DNA of 64,000 bases from an uncultured Alistipes sp. (GTDB taxonomy: Bacteria; Bacteroidota; Bacteroidia; Bacteroidales; Rikenellaceae). Below are positions 61,362-64,000 of this stretch, one piece after another (the stretch's first letter is position 1; each line of letters opens with the position of its first letter). The position numbers were made by a program, and so were the translations under genes. The DNA is taken from positions 36,054-100,053 of the forward strand of contig CASDZP010000002.1 of the NCBI GenBank assembly GCA_949285535.1, written 5' to 3'. Under the pieces are notes generated by a model. That model saw only the letters and a program-made list of their open reading frames with translations. It did no database searches and was not told where the DNA came from.

Positions 61362-64000
61362 TTATTTTGTCATCCCCAAAGAGTCGGGCGTATGAGTCTT
61401 TTTATATTTCGCGATGATGTCGTTAAGGTTTGTGGTTTTATAATCGACAGTCGAATTATTGTTCACAAAGTGTAAATCGACACTCTTAACCTCACCCGGC
61501 AACATATCGAAATAAGCGTCAGAAGCGTTGTCTATCTGCTCCTGCTTGGTTTCAAGCAATACGGCTTTAACAACATTTCCCGCCTTCAAAGTGACCGTCT
61601 GTCTGTCATTGCCCTTCTCTATCGAAACAATTTCAATATCGGCTTCGGGCCAATCTATATCTTTATACGGCAGGAAGAAGAAGAGTTTTCTGCACGGCTC
61701 GTCCTCAATAACACCGTCACACACCAGAACAACCTTTTTGGGGTCTGCTCCGTTGAGTACCGTGTCGATTGCCTCGTCGAAAAGTTTTATTGAAGCATTG
61801 GCGGGAATCTCACACTTGTGCTCGCTTGTCGAGAGAGTGTCTCCGTCGAGAGTCATGAGCGTGAGACGATACTCACCTTTACGGCTTTCGAGTCTGTCGT
61901 TGAGACCCCAAAGCTCTACGCGTCCGCTTGCCTCCTCCTTGTCGAACGAGAAGATTGTCGGAGCGAAGCTCTCTTTTGCGAAATACTGCAACGCCTTGTA
62001 ACCGAACGGATAGTCCATGCTCGACCATGAAGTCACGGGCCAGCAGTCGTTTATCTGCCAATAGATGCTACCCATTGTGAAGGGTCTGTTCTGACGGTGT
62101 CCCTCCATAGCGATTCTGATACCGTCCGCCTGAACGAGCTGTGCCAGATAGACATATGTTGCCACATCGTCAGTAATTACCGGTACTTCACGTTCCATAT
62201 ACTGACGTATCACACGATAGCCTTTCGGATTTTTCTGATGTACGGCAAAAGCATCGTCTTTGGGTTCTTTATAGAGTGACGAGTCGGTGAGCGGCTCGTA
62301 ATAGAAGCTGTAAGTATAATTCAAATCCTCGTCGGTGAGCCATTTGCGCCATGTCTGATAGTTGGCTGGCGACTGATGACCGTATTCGTTAGAGAAACGA
62401 CCGGGTTTCTCCTTGTAAACAGAGAAAGGCTCTTCGCCATGGAATACGCCCCAATAGTGTACATCACCCCATGTCTGCGAACGGGGGTCGCCCCAGCCGA
62501 AGAGAGGTGAAGAGGGATGATAGGCACGTGTCGTGTCCTCCTGCGCCAATACTCCGGGGATTACCGTATCGAAGAAGAGGTCGTCGATACCTTTACGTAT
62601 ATCGGCAAGTTCCTGTTCCGTCCACGGATAGTTCACCTTATCCTCCTTGTAACCCCATCTGTGCCAAGCCTCGTCGATTTCATTGTTACCGCACCATATA
62701 GCCAAAGAGGGATGGTTTCTCAAACGGCGTATGTTCTGACGGGCTTCGAGGCGGACGCTGTTATAGAAAGTCTCGTCCCACGGATAGAACGCGCAGGCAA
62801 ACGGGAAATCCTGCCATACGAGTATGCCGAGGCTGTCGCAGGCATTGTAGAAATCGTCGCTCTCATAGATACCGCCACCCCATATTCTCAACATATTCAT
62901 GTTGGATTCGCGGGCAATCTCAACCATACGGCGATATCTTTCGGCAGTCACTTCGGGGAGGAATACATCCTGCGGTATAAGGTTTGCGCCTTTCATAAAG
63001 AGAGGCTCACCGTTGACCTCGAAGAGGAAGCTCTCACCGATAGAGTCGCGCTCTCTTACGAGCTTAACGGTTCTGACACCTATCTTTGTACTCTCTTCCC
63101 ATGCCTTATGACCGTTCACATCGAGAGTCGCTGTTACGGGATAAAGTTTGGGGAGTCCCTTACCCATTCCGTTTGGCCACCAATATTCGGGATTATTTAT
63201 CACGAAAGGTACTTCCGCCTTATTCTCGCCTTTCTTCAAGGATACGTTTATCGTTCCGTAAACACCGCCTTTTTCGTCGGTTATCGTCATGGTACCCGAG
63301 CAGTCGTTGAGGCTGTTTATTGTCACCACGGCAACAAAATCAGCTTTTTCGGGTGACTGAGACTTCTGGATGTAGTGGATGTTGTCCACCACCGCGTCGT
63401 TATAAGACTCCAGATATACGGGTTTCCATATACCCGCGGTCACAAAACGGGGTCCCCAGTCCCAACCGTAGTGATACTGCGCCTTACGGGTGAAAACGCT
63501 TGTCTTGTAATCCACACCCTTGTCATTGTCGGCAGGGAGTTTCGGATATTTCTTCGCAAACTCAATACCCTCCTTATAGGCTGACAAAAAGCGAACTCTC
63601 AACTCGTTGGCACCCTCTTTTACGATACCCTTCACGGGAACCCGCCACTCTACGAACATATTGTCCGCCTCAAGAATGAGCGAATCGTTCAGATATACTT
63701 CGGCGTAAGTATCCAGACCCTTGAAGTCAATGACAAGCTGGTTTGCAGACAGCTGTGCGTCTGTCGGCACGAAAGTCGTCTTATAGTCCCACTGTTCGTT
63801 CTCTATCCACTGCAACTTGCTCTCGTTTGTGGAATAATAAGGGTCCTCGATAAGTTTATTCGCCAAAAGGTCGGTATGCACCACCCCGGGAACGGTGGCG
63901 GGATACCATTCGTCGCTTCCGACGCGGCTGAACTGCCACCCTTTGTCTATCTCCACTCGGGAGTAATCGGTGTCCTTAACGCCCTGACATGATGCCAAAG
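61362..64000 (-). CDS. GH2 beta-mannosidase, exported lipoprotein, N-terminus cut by window edge
   Basis: The visible 879 residues begin L-A-S-C-Q, the end of a lipoprotein signal whose start lies to the right of the window. The protein is a complete glycoside hydrolase family 2 enzyme: an N-terminal jelly roll (G-W-Q-F-S-R-V), Ig-like domain, TIM barrel with acid/base glutamate in W-C-G-N-N-E-I-D, and a nucleophile candidate in F-S-N-E-Y-G-H-Q-S. The barrel stretch W-G-G-G-I-Y-E is typical of beta-mannosidases. It likely trims mannose from N-glycans or mannans at the cell surface. Confidence 0.9.
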   Translation of the reverse strand, partial: LASCQGVKDTDYSRVEIDKGWQFSRVGSDEWYPATVPGVVHTDLLANKLIEDPYYSTNESKLQWIENEQWDYKTTFVPTDAQLSANQLVIDFKGLDTYAEVYLNDSLILEADNMFVEWRVPVKGIVKEGANELRVRFLSAYKEGIEFAKKYPKLPADNDKGVDYKTSVFTRKAQYHYGWDWGPRFVTAGIWKPVYLESYNDAVVDNIHYIQKSQSPEKADFVAVVTINSLNDCSGTMTITDEKGGVYGTINVSLKKGENKAEVPFVINNPEYWWPNGMGKGLPKLYPVTATLDVNGHKAWEESTKIGVRTVKLVRERDSIGESFLFEVNGEPLFMKGANLIPQDVFLPEVTAERYRRMVEIARESNMNMLRIWGGGIYESDDFYNACDSLGILVWQDFPFACAFYPWDETFYNSVRLEARQNIRRLRNHPSLAIWCGNNEIDEAWHRWGYKEDKVNYPWTEQELADIRKGIDDLFFDTVIPGVLAQEDTTRAYHPSSPLFGWGDPRSQTWGDVHYWGVFHGEEPFSVYKEKPGRFSNEYGHQSPANYQTWRKWLTDEDLNYTYSFYYEPLTDSSLYKEPKDDAFAVHQKNPKGYRVIRQYMEREVPVITDDVATYVYLAQLVQADGIRIAMEGHRQNRPFTMGSIYWQINDCWPVTSWSSMDYPFGYKALQYFAKESFAPTIFSFDKEEASGRVELWGLNDRLESRKGEYRLTLMTLDGDTLSTSEHKCEIPANASIKLFDEAIDTVLNGADPKKVVLVCDGVIEDEPCRKLFFFLPYKDIDWPEADIEIVSIEKGNDRQTVTLKAGNVVKAVLLETKQEQIDNASDAYFDMLPGEVKSVDLHFVNNNSTVDYKTTNLNDIIAKYKKTHTPDSLGMTK

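Overview
This window is chromosomal DNA from a member of the order Bacteroidales (Bacteroidota). The evidence is the promoter signature (repeated TAnnTTTG -7 boxes at the expected distance upstream of genes), the order rpmB-rpmG-DUF4295-ftsY-rimO, zapA followed by a 6S-like RNA and rny, a PPi-type phosphofructokinase, long NagB-PIG-L fusion proteins, DUF3575/DUF5119/fimbrillin lipoproteins behind a membrane-anchored AraC regulator, and a tRNA-Glu. Genus is not decidable from the sequence alone; the paired ptb-buk and pta-ackA operons suggest a fermentative gut or oral species able to make butyrate as well as acetate.

Layout. 1-9 kb: a GIN-domain protein cut by the left edge, a secreted esterase, a beta-propeller protein, an SH3-domain membrane protein, phosphoglucomutase, dnaA, a DUF2148 ferredoxin-like protein and a decayed gene. 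9.4-16.8 kb: a central-carbon block (PPi-PFK, class II aldolase, buk-ptb, ackA-pta) all on the minus strand. 17-31 kb: a housekeeping block on the plus strand (dnaE, trxA, pdxB, pyrD-cinA, ribosomal proteins, ftsY, rimO, zapA, 6S-like RNA, rny). 31-42 kb: purE, hpt, queE, an Arg-rich RluB-type pseudouridine synthase, a CDF transporter, a MalY/PatB enzyme, a deoxyhypusine-synthase-like protein, an NahK-type kinase, a DHOD-like protein and a YggS protein. 42-53 kb: C69 dipeptidase, Fic protein, glycosyltransferase, then a fimbria-like surface operon with its AraC regulator; the DUF5119 gene in it carries a frameshift. 53-64 kb: amino-sugar deaminase/deacetylase fusion, ddl, nitronate monooxygenase, tRNA-Glu, RluA-type pseudouridine synthase, NamZ muramidase, a nitroreductase lipoprotein and a GH2 beta-mannosidase cut by the right edge.

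The most unusual signal is a family of five short dispersed repeats (about 90-170 bp; near 500-614, 30918-31083, 38355-38490, 44189-44276 and 57651-57787). Each lies just past the 3' end of a gene. Its inner edge abuts an inverted duplication of what precedes it, so the gene's transcription terminator becomes the centre of a long palindrome. In four cases the arms include the stop codon and last 29-75 nt of the host coding sequence. The duplicated arm is different at every copy while the element is the same, so each copy carries a snap-back of its own neighbour. I know of no described element with this architecture; no transposase or reverse transcriptase that could move it is encoded in the window.
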